Assembly (NCBI GenBank): GCA_015657535.1
Contig: JADHZB010001199.1
Span: 2,102 to 66,101 of the forward strand
Direction: 5' to 3'
From: Nephromyces sp. MM_2019
Taxonomy: Eukaryota; Apicomplexa; Aconoidasida; Nephromycida
Length of the DNA stretch: 64,000 nt
Shown here: piece by piece, positions 1-11,835 of the stretch
Position numbering within the stretch: the stretch's first letter is position 1
Layout of the letters: each line of letters opens with the position of its first letter
Translations under genes and position numbers: made by a program
The notes under the pieces: generated by a model
Databases searched by the model: none
The model's input: the letters and a program-made list of their open reading frames with translations, nothing else
Told to the model about the DNA's origin: nothing

Positions 1-100
1 ACACACGCACGCAAGCAGGGTTAAACGCACGAAAATACACACGCACGCAAGCAGGGTTACATACAAGAAAACTCACACGCCCACAAACATGCACGCACCG
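1..100. repeat. Short tandem repeat at the window edge, CA/GC-rich
   Basis: A 23-base unit beginning acacacgcacgcaagcaggg occurs at 1-23 and again at 37-59, so the period is 36 bases. It is followed by looser ACAC/GCACGCAC sequence to about 98. The array is cut by the window edge, so its true size is unknown. It lies upstream of a plus-strand exon and is most likely intronic or intergenic. Confidence 0.7.
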
Positions 101-482
101 GAGGATATTTACGCACAAACGGAAATGTGTTCACACCTCTTTGCCATACCTTTTACACAAGAAAATTTTTTTTTTCCCATTTTTTTGCTCATTTATGTAT
201 TCTCTTTGGAGCTGTTGATAATCATATTGTATAAAATGGAATTGTTGAGTGTTGATTTCCTTCAAAATCCTCTCTTTTGCATGAATTACAAAGATTTTCA
301 GTCGATATTTTCCTTCAAAATTCCTCCTTTTTTATGATTCTTATTTCATCTTTCGACGTTTTTCCGTCTTCATTTCTTTTCGCTAGCGAATTTTTCCGTT
401 GGTTTCCCACTTCATTTTTCCATAGCTCCTCCCCCTTGTAAACAGCGGCTTTTCTTCGCTAATCTTTTTTTTTTACGCTCAG

Positions 483-709
483 GACTCATGTATGGTGTGG
501 GAAAACGAGGGTTTTTGTTGGATAATGCTGATGCTTACCGCGGTATGTGGACTTTGGAGGTTCTTGATTGGTGGACAGGAGAGTCAAAGTTTCATCAAAA
601 TTTAGGTATTGGTCCATGGTCTAATTCAATATATGCAGCAACCGAAATTGGTCCCAATGAAATAGTTTCTGGGACGACCAGTGGGCTGATTCGCGTGAGA
701 GAGGCGTGA
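483..709 (+). CDS. Last or penultimate exon of an uncharacterised plus-strand gene
   Basis: A T-rich tract ending in an AG at 481-482 is a good splice acceptor, and the frame after it stays open to TGA at 707-709. The peptide (starting LMYGVGKRGF) contains WTLEVLDWWTGES and ends in GTTSGLIRVREA. The pattern of Trp/Asp-Gly turns with short beta-like stretches resembles the C-terminal blade of a beta-propeller, but I do not recognise the family. A GTGAGA donor lies in frame at 695, so the exon may instead end at 694 and continue to later exons. The T-rich plus strand to about 4.2 kb fits a plus-strand transcript. The upstream part of the gene is outside the window. Confidence 0.45.
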
Positions 710-3329
710 AATTTTGGTTTTCTCAGTGAAAGAGTCATAAAACTTTGGTTTCTTGATTAGAAATGACTTTATATTATAGAAGAATTCTCCTCATCTTCAC
801 ACTATTTCTTCTCTTATCTAAGTATTTCTTTGCAATTCTTGGCTTTTTTCCCACTGCTCATTCGATAGTTTTTCGTTCCTAAGAAGCCGTCACTGATAGG
901 TTAGCACTTCATTGCTTCCCAGTGTGTGTTGAACTTTTGTTTCATGTTCCCCAGGGGTTTAAATTGATACGTATTTGTTGTCGTACTGAATTTTTTTGGT
1001 ATCCTTTCATCTGCTATGGATGCTTGGATGTTTTAAGGATTTTTGTGTGTTGACTACTTTTGTATTCCTCTAGAAGAAGGAAACCTTGCAGCTCTGTGAT
1101 TCTTTGATTTTTTCGTCTGATTATCACTTATCTAAGTTTTTCCTCCTTTGGTTTCCGGAATTTTGGCATACAGCACACCTAATTTCTATCAGTTTGTGTG
1201 TGTGTGTTTGATTTTTTTTTTTCTGGAAAGTTCATACCCTTAAGTGTGTTAGTAGCAATGCATGCGAATTGACCCTGAATTTCGTCTAATTGTAATGCTT
1301 CCTGCGGGTATTCAAGCTGAACTCCTCGAGTTTCCAAATATTTTATAGATGCTTTTGGCTGCAGATTTTTTATTCTAGTTTTGTCTTTCGTAATAGTGTG
1401 TCCGCAGTTTGTTCCTCAACTGTTTAGTGACTTTTGTGTTAGCATGCTTTTAGCTTTTCGTCGGTAGTTTCTTCATCAGCTTTCAGATGCGGTGTGTATG
1501 TTAGGACCTGTCATTTTAGCTCTTCGCTTTTATGCTAAACTCGTTGTGAAGATATGAGTTGCTTGATTTTCCGATATATATTTTAGCGGATTGTAGCATA
1601 TTTTGATAACTGCCTTCTTATGATTCCGCTGTTTTATTCATTATCCCCTGAAATGAGACGTTTTCCCTGATTATTGACTTTTGTGAAAATTTATTGCTAT
1701 ATTGTACCCAAAGGTTATCTTACGGTGGATGTTACCTGGCTTATGTTTGTTGAGGGGGGGGTGTATATACAGCTCTCTTCTTTTCTGTTTTGCAAGTTAT
1801 ATATATGCTGTTTTGATAATATTTTTTTGTTTTTTTGTAATTATTCTTCTAAAATATGCTTTTTTCGTTTTATTTCGTGAAAATAAGAAACTTCTCTCGT
1901 TAATTTGTAAATTTATAGTTCCCTTTTAATTTTTTTGTTGCTTTTCTGTGTGTGCGCCTGCCATTGCCTATCAAGTTATCCCCTTCTAGCTGCTTCTCCA
2001 GAACGGTTCCTTTAAATGTGCATTAATATAGCTAATGGTTTAAGATATATAATTGATATAAATACAAGTGTGTTTATAATTATATACCGTATGTCTTCAC
2101 GTAATAGTATTTTAATATGCTAATTTTATTGGTGGCTGAAATTTTTTTTTATTTCTTTTGCCACATTTAATGTGTGCTATATTTTGTGTGATACGGATAT
2201 TAAATCAGTACTTGCCTTTTGTAGAATATTTTTTTGGGGGATATATGCAATAACTCGCTTCGCTAGACGTTTTTTATCTGCTTCTCTTGCTCGAATGTTT
2301 GCTACTCTATTTTATGCGCTATGTGTGCGTGTGTCTTTGTGTCTATGTGTGGTTTTAATTTCATGGTGATTAGTTTAGCAATAATGAGATTTTTTGCATA
2401 TCTCTTCAAGGAATATATTTTTATATATTTGTAATATATATTTTATAACATGTTTTGATATAAAACGGATTGCGGTATGTCGATTTTACTGTCGTCTTGA
2501 AATAGGAATTGTATAATTATTCTGAATTATTGCTTTTTGTATTTTTTTCTAAGGTATCTTATTCAAGCTTGGTAATATTCTCTGTTTTTTATCTGAAATG
2601 CGTTCATACAAGATAGACTGGTAATTCTTAGATTGCAGCTCATTTCCTAAGCATATATGATAAATTTTAAGTGGAGAAGCCTAGAGCCAAATCTTCTCGT
2701 GGATTTTAGTTCTAGGTACCTACTTTTGTTGCGATTTTCACTCAAATGAGCGTAAAAAACGAGATGTTTTTGCAATGACAGCGGGCGCCTAGACGTCTAC
2801 ATCTGAAAATGTGCTGGAACTTTAAAATTTGCTATGAATATGTTTTTTGTAAGTGGATTATATTGTTACTGCGCAAATTATGCAAGGTGGATTATATTTT
2901 GCAAGCGAATTCTTTGCTTCTCCATCTTTATACTGCAAGACACGAATTTTAAATTAGCCTCTCATGCAGCTACTAATAAATTGAAAGGTGTGTGTGTATG
3001 CGCGATTGGCAGGAAGTACGTGTGTGCGATTAGCAGGAAGTATATGTGTGCAATGATGAGCACCTTTGTATGCAATGATCAACATCTGCACTACTGCTTT
3101 GTAACTGCGTACAATTGAACATCAAAGCAAATTTTATGCGGTATTTACTTCTTTAGGATCTACCTGTACAAGAGTTTTTTCTGTGTTACTGAGCTAGTAG
3201 AGGGCTATTTATGTTGAGAAAAGAAATTGATGATACTTTTCCTAGCAATAAACAAAAAAGACTTTTCTTTTTCGTGTAATTTGATGTTTTTGATGCGGTT
3301 TGATATTTTAAAAAAACTTGTTGCTGCAG
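710..3329. other. T-rich non-coding stretch downstream of the first exon
   Basis: The plus strand is strongly T-rich with many TTTT runs and short TG repeats, and there is no convincing long reading frame. It looks like intron or 3' untranslated sequence of the plus-strand gene to the left. Near 2990-3070 a short unit containing gattagcaggaagta is repeated twice imperfectly. Open frames near 1674-1929 and 2834-3118 are low-complexity and show no family features. Confidence 0.5.
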
Positions 3330-3711
3330 CAGCATTTGAAATCTCTTAATGAAAAATCTAAGTTAAAAAAAGCGGGTAAATTTTCGCGGTATAAATTTGC
3401 TCAGCTAAGCGTGGTTGCGCCTGGAGTGCACTCAGTTTTGTTTTTTTGGCAAGAGTTGCGCTTTACAATTCATTTTTATTATACTTTAGAATGTTCATGC
3501 AATGTGTGTCTCACGCTGTTTCGTTGATTCAACGTCATTTGACCGGGAAATTTCTTATCTAAATTTAGCGCGATTTTTGAGCTATGGCTGAACATCTTAA
3601 AGTTCAATTTGTCACGTTCTTTTCCTGCTTTTGAATAAGGTTCTGCATGCAATGCTTTGGAGTTGTTCCGATAATGCCGCTGCTGCAGCCTCATGTGCCA
3701 ATATTATGTAA
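3330..3711 (+). CDS. Possible terminal exons of the left-hand plus-strand gene
   Basis: TTGCTGCAG at 3321-3329 precedes an open stretch coding QHLKSLNEKSKLKKA, which ends at a GTAAAT donor (exon 3330-3375, phase 1). A second TGCTGCAG at 3681-3688 opens an exon (3689-3711) that matches this phase and codes ASCANIM followed by TAA. AATAAA follows at 3714-3719. The phases fit, but both exons are tiny, no family is recognised and the poly(A) signal is unusually close to the stop. Treat this as a guess at the 3' end of the gene whose exon is at 483-709. Confidence 0.2.
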
Positions 3712-5878
3712 AGAATAAAGCTGGCATATTTCACCTGCCTCGCGACCATATATTTATGTGGGGGCTAAAATTTTGATTGCACAAATTGGCTTGAATACAA
3801 TACAATATACGGTACTAGGCTCACTCGGTTGCTCTTTGTTTGGCTTCCATCATCTGTTTCACCCGTTTTCTTCCCGCTAAAATGTATTGCATTGTTATAT
3901 CTACATGCATTTGCCTATGAACGTTGCTTTTTTTAAGCAGCTTTTTATCGTATATTTAAGCAGTTTAGGGGTTATTCACATGCGAAATATTGTTTCATTA
4001 ATTTGGTTCCAAATTCGCCTAGAGTTTCTGAGACTAAAAGGGGAGTATCTGAATTCAGTTTTACCACCTTTTCAAGCCTTTGTAGCCGCGCTTAGAGGTC
4101 TCCTTGCGATTCTCATGACATCCTTTGATAGGCGTTCTCTGCAGTTTTTTAATTGCAGATTCTAAACATTTATCGCCGCGCCCGGCCAAATCTTGCACTC
4201 CATATATATAAGCCCGAAAAATCACGTTAATCGCAGCTCATGATCACTCATTGAAACAATCTTTGCAAAAACTATTTTTCTACCATAAGCTCTCGAATTT
4301 GAAATAAGTGTCTACTTTTCATGCCAGGTTCAGGCTAGGCTCTTGATTTATTGCTGGATAACTATATCCGAGCGCGCTCCTTTTATTTCACCGCTAGTTT
4401 TCGCTACACACAAAAGTGCACCACTTTCCTAAGTTTATCGCAACGAGAACATTCTGAGCTCTGCGTAGAACTGACTGTAGGCAGGGCCACCTCATTGCAA
4501 CTTCACTGACTAACGGAAAATTTAGCGCTAGAGAGTGCTGAAAATAAGCACTCACAAGGACAGAAGGCGCCAGTACTACTATCTCAAAAATATTTAGACA
4601 GCTCACGCTGTTCATCATTTTACGTGGAACTTTTTCTACACTATTCATCGTGTGAAAAAAAGTATCAAGGCCGCCATAGCCCAAGTATATGGAGGTACCA
4701 ACGGCCAAAAGACACTCGTGAGGCTAGATACTAGGTATGCTGTCAGAGGTGAGGTCAAGTGAAACATATCAGTGTAGCGGTAGAAGCTGAGATATTACTC
4801 AACAAATTGCTAGTATTAACTAGTTTTAAGCTCAAGAATCAACTAGCAGCTCAGAGCTCACTGATCATACCAAAAATCAGAGCTAGTCCTAGTAGTTTGA
4901 CCAAATATCAGGCCAATCCCAAAGTTTGAAATTTTGGTTGCTCTCAATTTTTACATTGAAATACCGAGAAGCGGGGTTAGAAAAAACTTCATGTCAATAT
5001 TATTCAATAAAGATTCTTATGAAACCTCTTTCGATATGCAAAATCGTCTTATTCAATAAGAGAAAATATGTACCTCAAAGCAACTTAAGAAGAGGCAGGG
5101 ATTCATAAAATTTATTTTTTATAACCTTAATGTTGCTAAGGTGGAAGTTGGCCATCGCACATCCAAAAACAAGAAGTTGGTAACCACTCTGTTAAATGTA
5201 TAAGAAACTATTTAGCAGCAAAATTTGTTCCTTATTGGCAGTAATACTTGCCTTTGGGGATTTAAACTTAAAATCCCTCATATTAGCAGTACATCATTAT
5301 TTGGAAAATCTATTGAGAAGCAATCAGTGGCGGGAGTGACTACGGTACTACTCCTAAAACGCGCACCGTTTAGTTAACCAGTCAAGCAGGGCTATATATA
5401 CTATTTTACCGAGGCCAGCAAGCGATATCATAATTTTTAACATCGCTCTAAGACGTAATCCGGGTAACCACATGCATTAAAAAAATAGACGCCATCCTGT
5501 ACCTATCCAGCCGCTTCTCTAATGTTAGCTAATACAGGATAGGACTTCCATAGAAAATCAAGAGAGAGAATCAACTTAAAAGCGAAGAAATATATATGAA
5601 GGCACCCGGTGAAAATTCTAGTGGCCGTCAGAGCTGCTAGATGAAGTTTCGCTGTGCAGCGAAGGCACCAATGAGCCAAAAACAGCAATAATTTGTATAG
5701 AAAAGCCTTCTAACCGTTTAATTTAACACTACAAAAACCAAATAAATGTGGAACTAATGTAATAAAAAGCTGGTAACAATCGGTGAGGCTGATGTCAGCA
5801 CAAAAAAAATTTCATCCAGTAGTTTGTAAAGATTATTTAGCCAAGCCGAAGCCACGTAGAAAGTTTCAGGCTTAGCCC
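3712..5878. other. Intergenic stretch, strand skew switches from T-rich to A-rich
   Basis: Between about 4.2 and 4.9 kb the plus strand changes from T-rich to A-rich, which fits the meeting point of a plus-strand gene on the left and a minus-strand gene on the right. Open frames at 3887-4165 (+) and 4394-4708 (-) show no recognisable domain, and I could not tie them to splice sites. The stretch is probably the two 3' untranslated regions and a short convergent intergenic gap. Confidence 0.45.
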
Positions 5879-8800
5879 TCAAAAGTTTCGAAAATTTATG
5901 GTGCAGGCGTAGTCCATTCCTGAGTTGGTATCAGACTTCAGAATAGAAGCATTACCATCAGCCCTCATCTTTCTACAATAAGTATCAAAGACCCCCTGGG
6001 CCAAAAAAATTTTCGAAAACACTTGCAGACGAGGCTCCTCCATTTTCTTAGGCTCAATTCTGGGATGGGTCATTTCTGGGCCTTCTCCAGCACTGGGCTT
6101 CTTGTATGACATGTCTTCTTCAATATCAACTGCCTTTGATTTATTTTCTTCCCGAGCTACTGTAGTAGGGGATACCGAGGTAGCTCTAGAGGCCCTTTTC
6201 TCAAAAGATCTCGGTAGTAATTTTTCCGCTAAATTCAACCTTGCAGATTCCAATACTGTTTGCTTGCAATTCAAGTCTCGATTTTCACAATCAGCTGATT
6301 TTCTTTCTACAATGCCCTGCGATCCTTCAGCACCCTTACCGCTTACCTCAAGCTTAGCCTCGATTATTCCATTTTCGCAAAAAGGCTGCGTGAGGTCCTT
6401 TTGAGTATGAATAGCCTGCAAGTGTGACATTCATCAATGAGTGCTTTTTTGCGAAAAAAATTTCAATTTTCTAGTCTTTTAACATATTTTTTCCACTAAG
6501 AGGAGTCAAAAAATGACCTAGATATTTTTCAGATATAAGACTTGCGGCGCGAGAGAACACGCAGAAACATCTTTTATAAAGTGATAATGAAATTTCTTTT
6601 AGCAATATTGCGCAGCTAGTAGAAAACAGCAATATAAAATTAAACAAAATGAAGCATTCAGCCTATAATTTAAGCGTTAAATCATGCTTATTAGATTTAT
6701 ACCAAGAGGGGTTTGAAAAAAACCGTATCTACGTGTAATTTTCAGTCCAAATATGCTTCCAAGAAAAGCAACTACATTAAAAAATACAGAAAAGCACAAA
6801 AACAGCTGATATGGCAATAATAAATCGAGCAAAAGCGTTACACCTAGATATAATAACATCAAAATCACAAGATTATCCTGATAAAGGCATACTTCGCTGA
6901 CAGGACAAGTCAAGCGTTATGCTATTTCTGAGAGGGTGAACAGAATAAGCAAACATTCCACCATTTTCATGGCATATCAAGAATAAGATGATGGCAAGGA
7001 GCTCCTTGGCAGCAAGATGTTAATATATTTTATTTGAGCATTAAAATTAGCCAATTTTTGTATGCTTTTGCGACATCATTGCTTGCCCAAACTGCCCTAT
7101 AGTGACACTCAAGCCATGCATATTATGTGGCAGCCCCACAACATTGAGAAAAAAAGTTGTACCGGTTTTACCTCCTTTTCTTCCTCCAAATTTGCACCAC
7201 TTTCATCATTTTCCCTGATTTTTTCAGGGAGATCTTCCCTCTCTAACCAAATATTAAACTCATCTAGTCCAACCTTCGCGTACCACGCCATAAAGTAAGG
7301 AACTTCACCCCCAGGAAAGTACCTAATCGGGTCTTGCACCGCAGCTCGGGCAGACCTTTCACTTGCCATGCTCCTGGGAGGAGGAACCGCTGAAATCCAA
7401 GTGAAAGGGTCACTTGCAGCATGCCTGGCTTCCTTTATAGCTGCAATTGGGCTGTTTTCCCTGCTAAAATCGCTTCCGGCAATCTGCGCATCGGTGCTCG
7501 CAAAAGCATTATTACGCACTAAACCTTCCCGACCCGGGGGAGTCAAGTTCGATTCCTTGCGCGGTACTTCTTCTTCTCTTGACTTTCTTGTGCGTTTCTT
7601 TGGTGATATTGTGCTCCCGTTCATAGTTCTAAACCCTCCACTATTCAAAATTTTGGCCTGGTTCCCGGAATTCATGTTTTTCTCACCGATCAAGCATCGA
7701 TTAGCAGACCTTAATTCTACTCTCGGCAGGTAAGTTTCTGTTGCTGGTGAAAGAGCCTAGATGTTTGAAAATATCTTTTTTTTTACATTATCGCTGGGCA
7801 TTTAGCGATTTAACTACTAGAACAAAAACGCTAGTGATGACGGAAAGGGGAAAAAATTAAGCTACCGAAACCAAAATAACTTATCACTGTATAAAAAAAA
7901 CTCTTGATTCATCTAATGAATTGTAAAGCGTAACAAAAGAACAAGTACTGGACATCATGGAATGACTAGCAATAATTCAAAATAGAGACTAAGCAGAATC
8001 TAAAGCTTTAAGCATTTTACTTTACGACAGGTATCACTTGTATAATCCTGGCCTCAAATTTGAAGCTTTTTTTAAATCAAAAAATCATTGAGAATCGAAA
8101 TATATCAAATTCTAAAAAGCAAGTAAATAAAATTTACGATAAGTTAATTTTTTTTACATTATCTGTGAATTTGATCGTTTTTTCATAGAAAGTTTTACTT
8201 ATAAATGCTTTGTGGTTGTCTTCTAAATCAGAATCTGCACTTACTATTCCAAGATCAGGTATCTCCGTAGAAATCTTCTGCTGCAACGATTCGTAGGAGC
8301 TAAGGAATGCAAGTCGCTTGCCACTAGCCTTAAATTTTTGGCTGCTAAAGGAATCATATTCCATAAAAGATTCACTCAAGCTACCTTGGTCATGAAAATC
8401 CGGGGAAAGACTCAAAACTGGGATTACTATTAATTTAAAAGCACATATAATCGCATGTGAAAGCTTTGAGAATAGATTTATTGAAGTTTTTCGTTTCTTG
8501 CTTCTTTCAATTGAACCTGCGACGCCAAAAGCAGCAATTAATTCGAGTTTATTAGCTTAGCTCATGCAAGTAACGGCAAAAAAAAACTGTAGCTCACCAT
8601 CCATATTATATAGAGATACAATCAGCAGCAAATGGAAACTAGAATCTTTAAGGAAAGGTATGCTTTTCAATGCCTGAGAAACAAATCGGCAGTAAAAATC
8701 ATTAAAAACTTTAGGTACTGCTACAAAAGGGGGGTAGAACTTTCAAAAAAAAAAATTTCTTTCGATTTTTATTGGAGAAAAAATTCAGTCTAAAGGTCAT

Positions 8801-11242
8801 GACACTCTGTGGAGTAGACGATTTTAGGTGGAGATGTTGATGTGTTGAGTTTCTTCATTCCTAAAAAGTTAAAATCCAAAGCATTTTTAGCGATAAACTC
8901 TCTTTTTGGTTTGGCTTCATTTTTAGCCAGCATAAATAAGCCCTAGTCTCCTTTATGGGTATAATTAACAGATTAAACTTATAAAAAAGATATACATATA
9001 TAGCCGATGCGTAGCGGAAATAAAGCCATATTACATAATAATTTGATAGCCATATTCATTGAGCACTCCAGAAGCATTACTTGAGTATGAAAAGCTCAAA
9101 AACTCCTCTTTACTAAAATAACAAGTCGGAAAATTTTTGGAGAAAATAGTCTTCAAAAATCGTTACTAACTTTCCTTTATTCAGATTAGTTTTATGTTTA
9201 CCTTAGTTCTTTCAATTATCGCTGTATATTTTTTCAAGGAATTTCCAAGGGAAGAATAATTCGTTCGTAGATTTTCCTGGTAGTTCAATATCTCTGAGAG
9301 CTTCCCGGCAATTTCTTGTATTCTTGCGTCGCGGAGCTATTAGATTATAAAGGGAAAACATCAAAAAAAATGCATCAAAACTAGTTTATTGCACGCTTTA
9401 TCGTAGAAATTTCTACAGCCTACCAGAGCAAGATTGAGCAAATTTGCCAGGAAGCGCTCAAGATCCAGTTCATCCCAGAATATTGGATGATGAAGACATT
9501 CTTTTAAACCTAGCCTAGCCCTTGGATCTTTTTGGGTCATTCCGATAATTAGCTCTTCAAAAAACCCAAAAGAAGGATGTGACTGAGCATATTACAGAAA
9601 AAAATATGATGCAGCTAAAAAACTGAATATATCGCATGCTTGATACGCTCTAAACTGCAAGCAATTGAACAACTAATGTGCTCCTACAAAAAACAGACTT
9701 AAATCCAAAATTAACTTACATTTTAATCTGAATAAATATCTTTATTTTTTTGCACTAATATTTCATCGTACCTTTTTCATTTCGCGTAGAGCGATTCTGC
9801 TGCTACTCAAGGTAGATGTACGGGCCGAATGGCAGTCAATTACAGATGGCGTGACGCTAGTTTTTTGGTCCTCAAAGGGAAAAACTAGATGCTCTAGGCA
9901 AGCACCTGATCCAGAAAAAAATGACCAAGCACTTAAAAAACTAAAACTACACTATTTTTGTATCTGAACTTTTTTTTTCGGAGGATGGATCATTATTCTC
10001 TAAAGTGATCTTTCAAAGACAAAAAAACTCCTTCTATGAAGCACGAAGAAACAACTAATAAACTTACCGGCAGACCAGACGTCGGCAAGCATCATTTTTG
10101 AATCTGTCAGATATTCACGCAGATCCAGTGCTGGGGCGTTTAAACTTGAAGCTTTTACACCATTGAAAGCTTTGGTTTCCGAGCGTTTCAGCTCACGTCT
10201 AACCTTTTTTAACGCCTTTCTCAAACTCTGGAGCATTTCTGGGGCAACCCAGCTACCAGCATTGTAAAGCGCCTAAACATAACAAATTTATCAACGCACT
10301 CAAAAAATTGCAATATAGATACAAAAAGGGAGAAGCGATTGAACTCCAATATTTAAATGCAGTGTCAACCGGAGTTATCCTCAATTATATTTTAAGAAAA
10401 ATATAAACATTAACTTTCAGCATAAGCTGAAAATTTTTCAAGTTATAAGTCTAGTACTATCATCAGCAAATTTCATTTTTAAATCCCTTCCGAACTTTTT
10501 GGCTTTCTATTTTTCATAAGCCTAAATTTAACGAAAATTTTCCTTAGAAAACTCGCCTAAAAAATCGCAGATTACCGCCTTTAACTCTGATATTTACCAA
10601 AGAAAACCCTATTTATGCGCATTGCGGTAACACCGGAAAAACTTCCCATTAAAAAACAAAATTCACTCCATATCCTTTAAAATCAAAACTTTATCAACGA
10701 GAAGTCCCGCTAGAGGCAAAGCATTAGCCATGAAGCTTCATTTTAAAGGGTACAAAAAGATTTTGCATGTTGCTCTAACCATCTGAATCTCGGCGTATAT
10801 TTTGCATAAACTCCTTCTGCCAGATTTTAAGCCTCGAAAAATGCTGTAATAATGAATCTTTCCAGAGAGATCCGCCAGCTTAATATTAAGATTCTCATCA
10901 ACGCAGATATTATTTGGGTGGATTCTGCAGTGCCCACTTCCAGTGAGTTTATGCACAAGATGAATACTGGATAGAAACTGGTTGATTGTCCATATCGCTG
11001 CGAGAGAAAGAAAAGGAGTATAGGAAACTAATTTTTAGTCTATCATACTGCTGCAGCTAATATTGGTTATTTTTTACAACAAAATGGCTAAATTAAAAAA
11101 CTCATCAATTACCTTTTGTAGAGATAAATGTATTCTCGCTTTCTTGCACAGGCTGCAGGAGCTGCCCGTATAGATTAAGGTTATCAATATAGTTATCAGC
11201 AGTCTTTTCGAGTACGAGGGAAAGATAATTTTTTTCACTGTT
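5879..11242 (-). CDS. Divergent kinase-like protein (probable pseudokinase, IRE1-like features), C-lobe and tail
   Basis: Ten exons join on the minus strand with every phase matching: 11242-11113, 10997-10780, 10272-10068, 9905-9772, 9582-9424, 9336-9202, 8739-8598, 8516-8199, 7743-7172 and 6415-5879 (TGA). They total 2550 bases, 849 residues plus stop. Kinase landmarks in order are a hinge-like YLSLVLEKTADNYIDNL, a catalytic-loop position reading HCRIHPNN, LADLS at the DFG position, GSWVAPEML (APE motif), DVWSAG (subdomain IX), and DPRARLGLKECLHHPIFW (subdomain XI). The APEML and HPIFW wording resembles IRE1 kinases. The catalytic Asp and Lys of HRDxK are Arg and His here, so loss of phosphotransfer is likely. 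The next exon is a coiled-coil-like helix. After it comes VPKVFNDFYCRF, faintly like the IRE1 KEN nuclease, then a hydrophobic stretch (IICAFKLIVIPVLSL) and a long charged tail. The N-lobe is not resolved; possible 5' exons are listed separately. Confidence 0.65.
6677..6896 (-). CDS. Hydrophobic open stretch, doubtful exon
   Basis: A strong acceptor (TTGTCCTGTCAG) opens a frame coding two clear hydrophobic segments, LVILMLLYLGVTLLLDLLL and LCFSVFFNVVAFLGSIFGL, followed by KITRRYG and a TAA. The acceptor needs a phase-2 donor, while the neighbouring exons (ending at 7172 and starting at 6415) join directly in phase 0. It therefore does not fit the main gene model. T-rich introns often translate to Leu/Phe-rich peptides, so it is probably intronic. 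An alternative membrane exon remains possible. Confidence 0.2.
8790..8942 (-). CDS. Alternative terminal exon of the kinase-like gene
   Basis: An AG acceptor gives a phase-0 exon compatible with the GTAAAC donor that ends the coiled-coil exon at 9202. It codes 50 residues (including NEAKPKREFIAKNALDFNF) and stops at TAG 8790-8792. AATAAA on the minus strand follows at 8768-8773. The exon can replace the downstream exons, which would give a short isoform that ends just after the kinase domain. It has no good donor (only GTCTAC), so it cannot easily be an internal exon. It may also be chance open sequence in an intron. Confidence 0.4.
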   Translation of the reverse strand, partial: GLFMLAKNEAKPKREFIAKNALDFNFLGMKKLNTSTSPPKIVYSTECHDL

Positions 11243-11835
11243 CTGAAAAAAATGAGTCCGAAAGCAGAAAATTATTTTTTATTTCTTCTCTACTAATAGC
11301 TTATATCCAGGTTTTTGCTCACGAGTACATTTTCAGTTGAGTCATGAGCAGATGACTATATGTTTATCAAATAAAAGCGCCTTAAAAAACCACAAAATAA
11401 AAACTGGCGAGGGTACGAGAGGTAAGAATCTATGTTAGACTAGTTTACAGCACACAAAAAATCAAAAAATCTACGATTATATGCTCCCTTTCAAGCGACA
11501 AGTGAATTGGAGCACGGGATTAGAGGCTAATCAAATGTTAAAAATATGATGTCGACGTTAAACAAAAATTCCCATAAATGCGAGAACCTGAATGATATGC
11601 TTTAATATTAACCTTAGTTTACCTGCTCTACTCATTTTTTTTAAAAATGAAAATACGCTACAATCTCAATCTCTCTCCAAAGTAACAACAGCACGCGACC
11701 TGCATCAAGTTGAGCTCAATTGCTTCAATTCAATGCTTTACTCACAGTTGCACATTTAGCTTAATCTAGAGCAGTCATTGCTGATAATTTCTGGTAAATC
11801 CGTGATATATCAAAAATAAGAATACCGCAGCATGA

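Noticed and set aside
7368..7733. Plus-strand frame of 121 codons ending near a GTAAGT
   Set aside because: It lies opposite a phase-consistent exon of the kinase-like gene and shows only the complementary composition; no plus-strand context supports it.
11461..11545. Possible kinase N-lobe exon coding SNPVLQFTCRLKG before the hinge exon
   Set aside because: The wording fits a kinase beta4 region, but no in-phase donor was found before a stop, so it was not included in the gene model.
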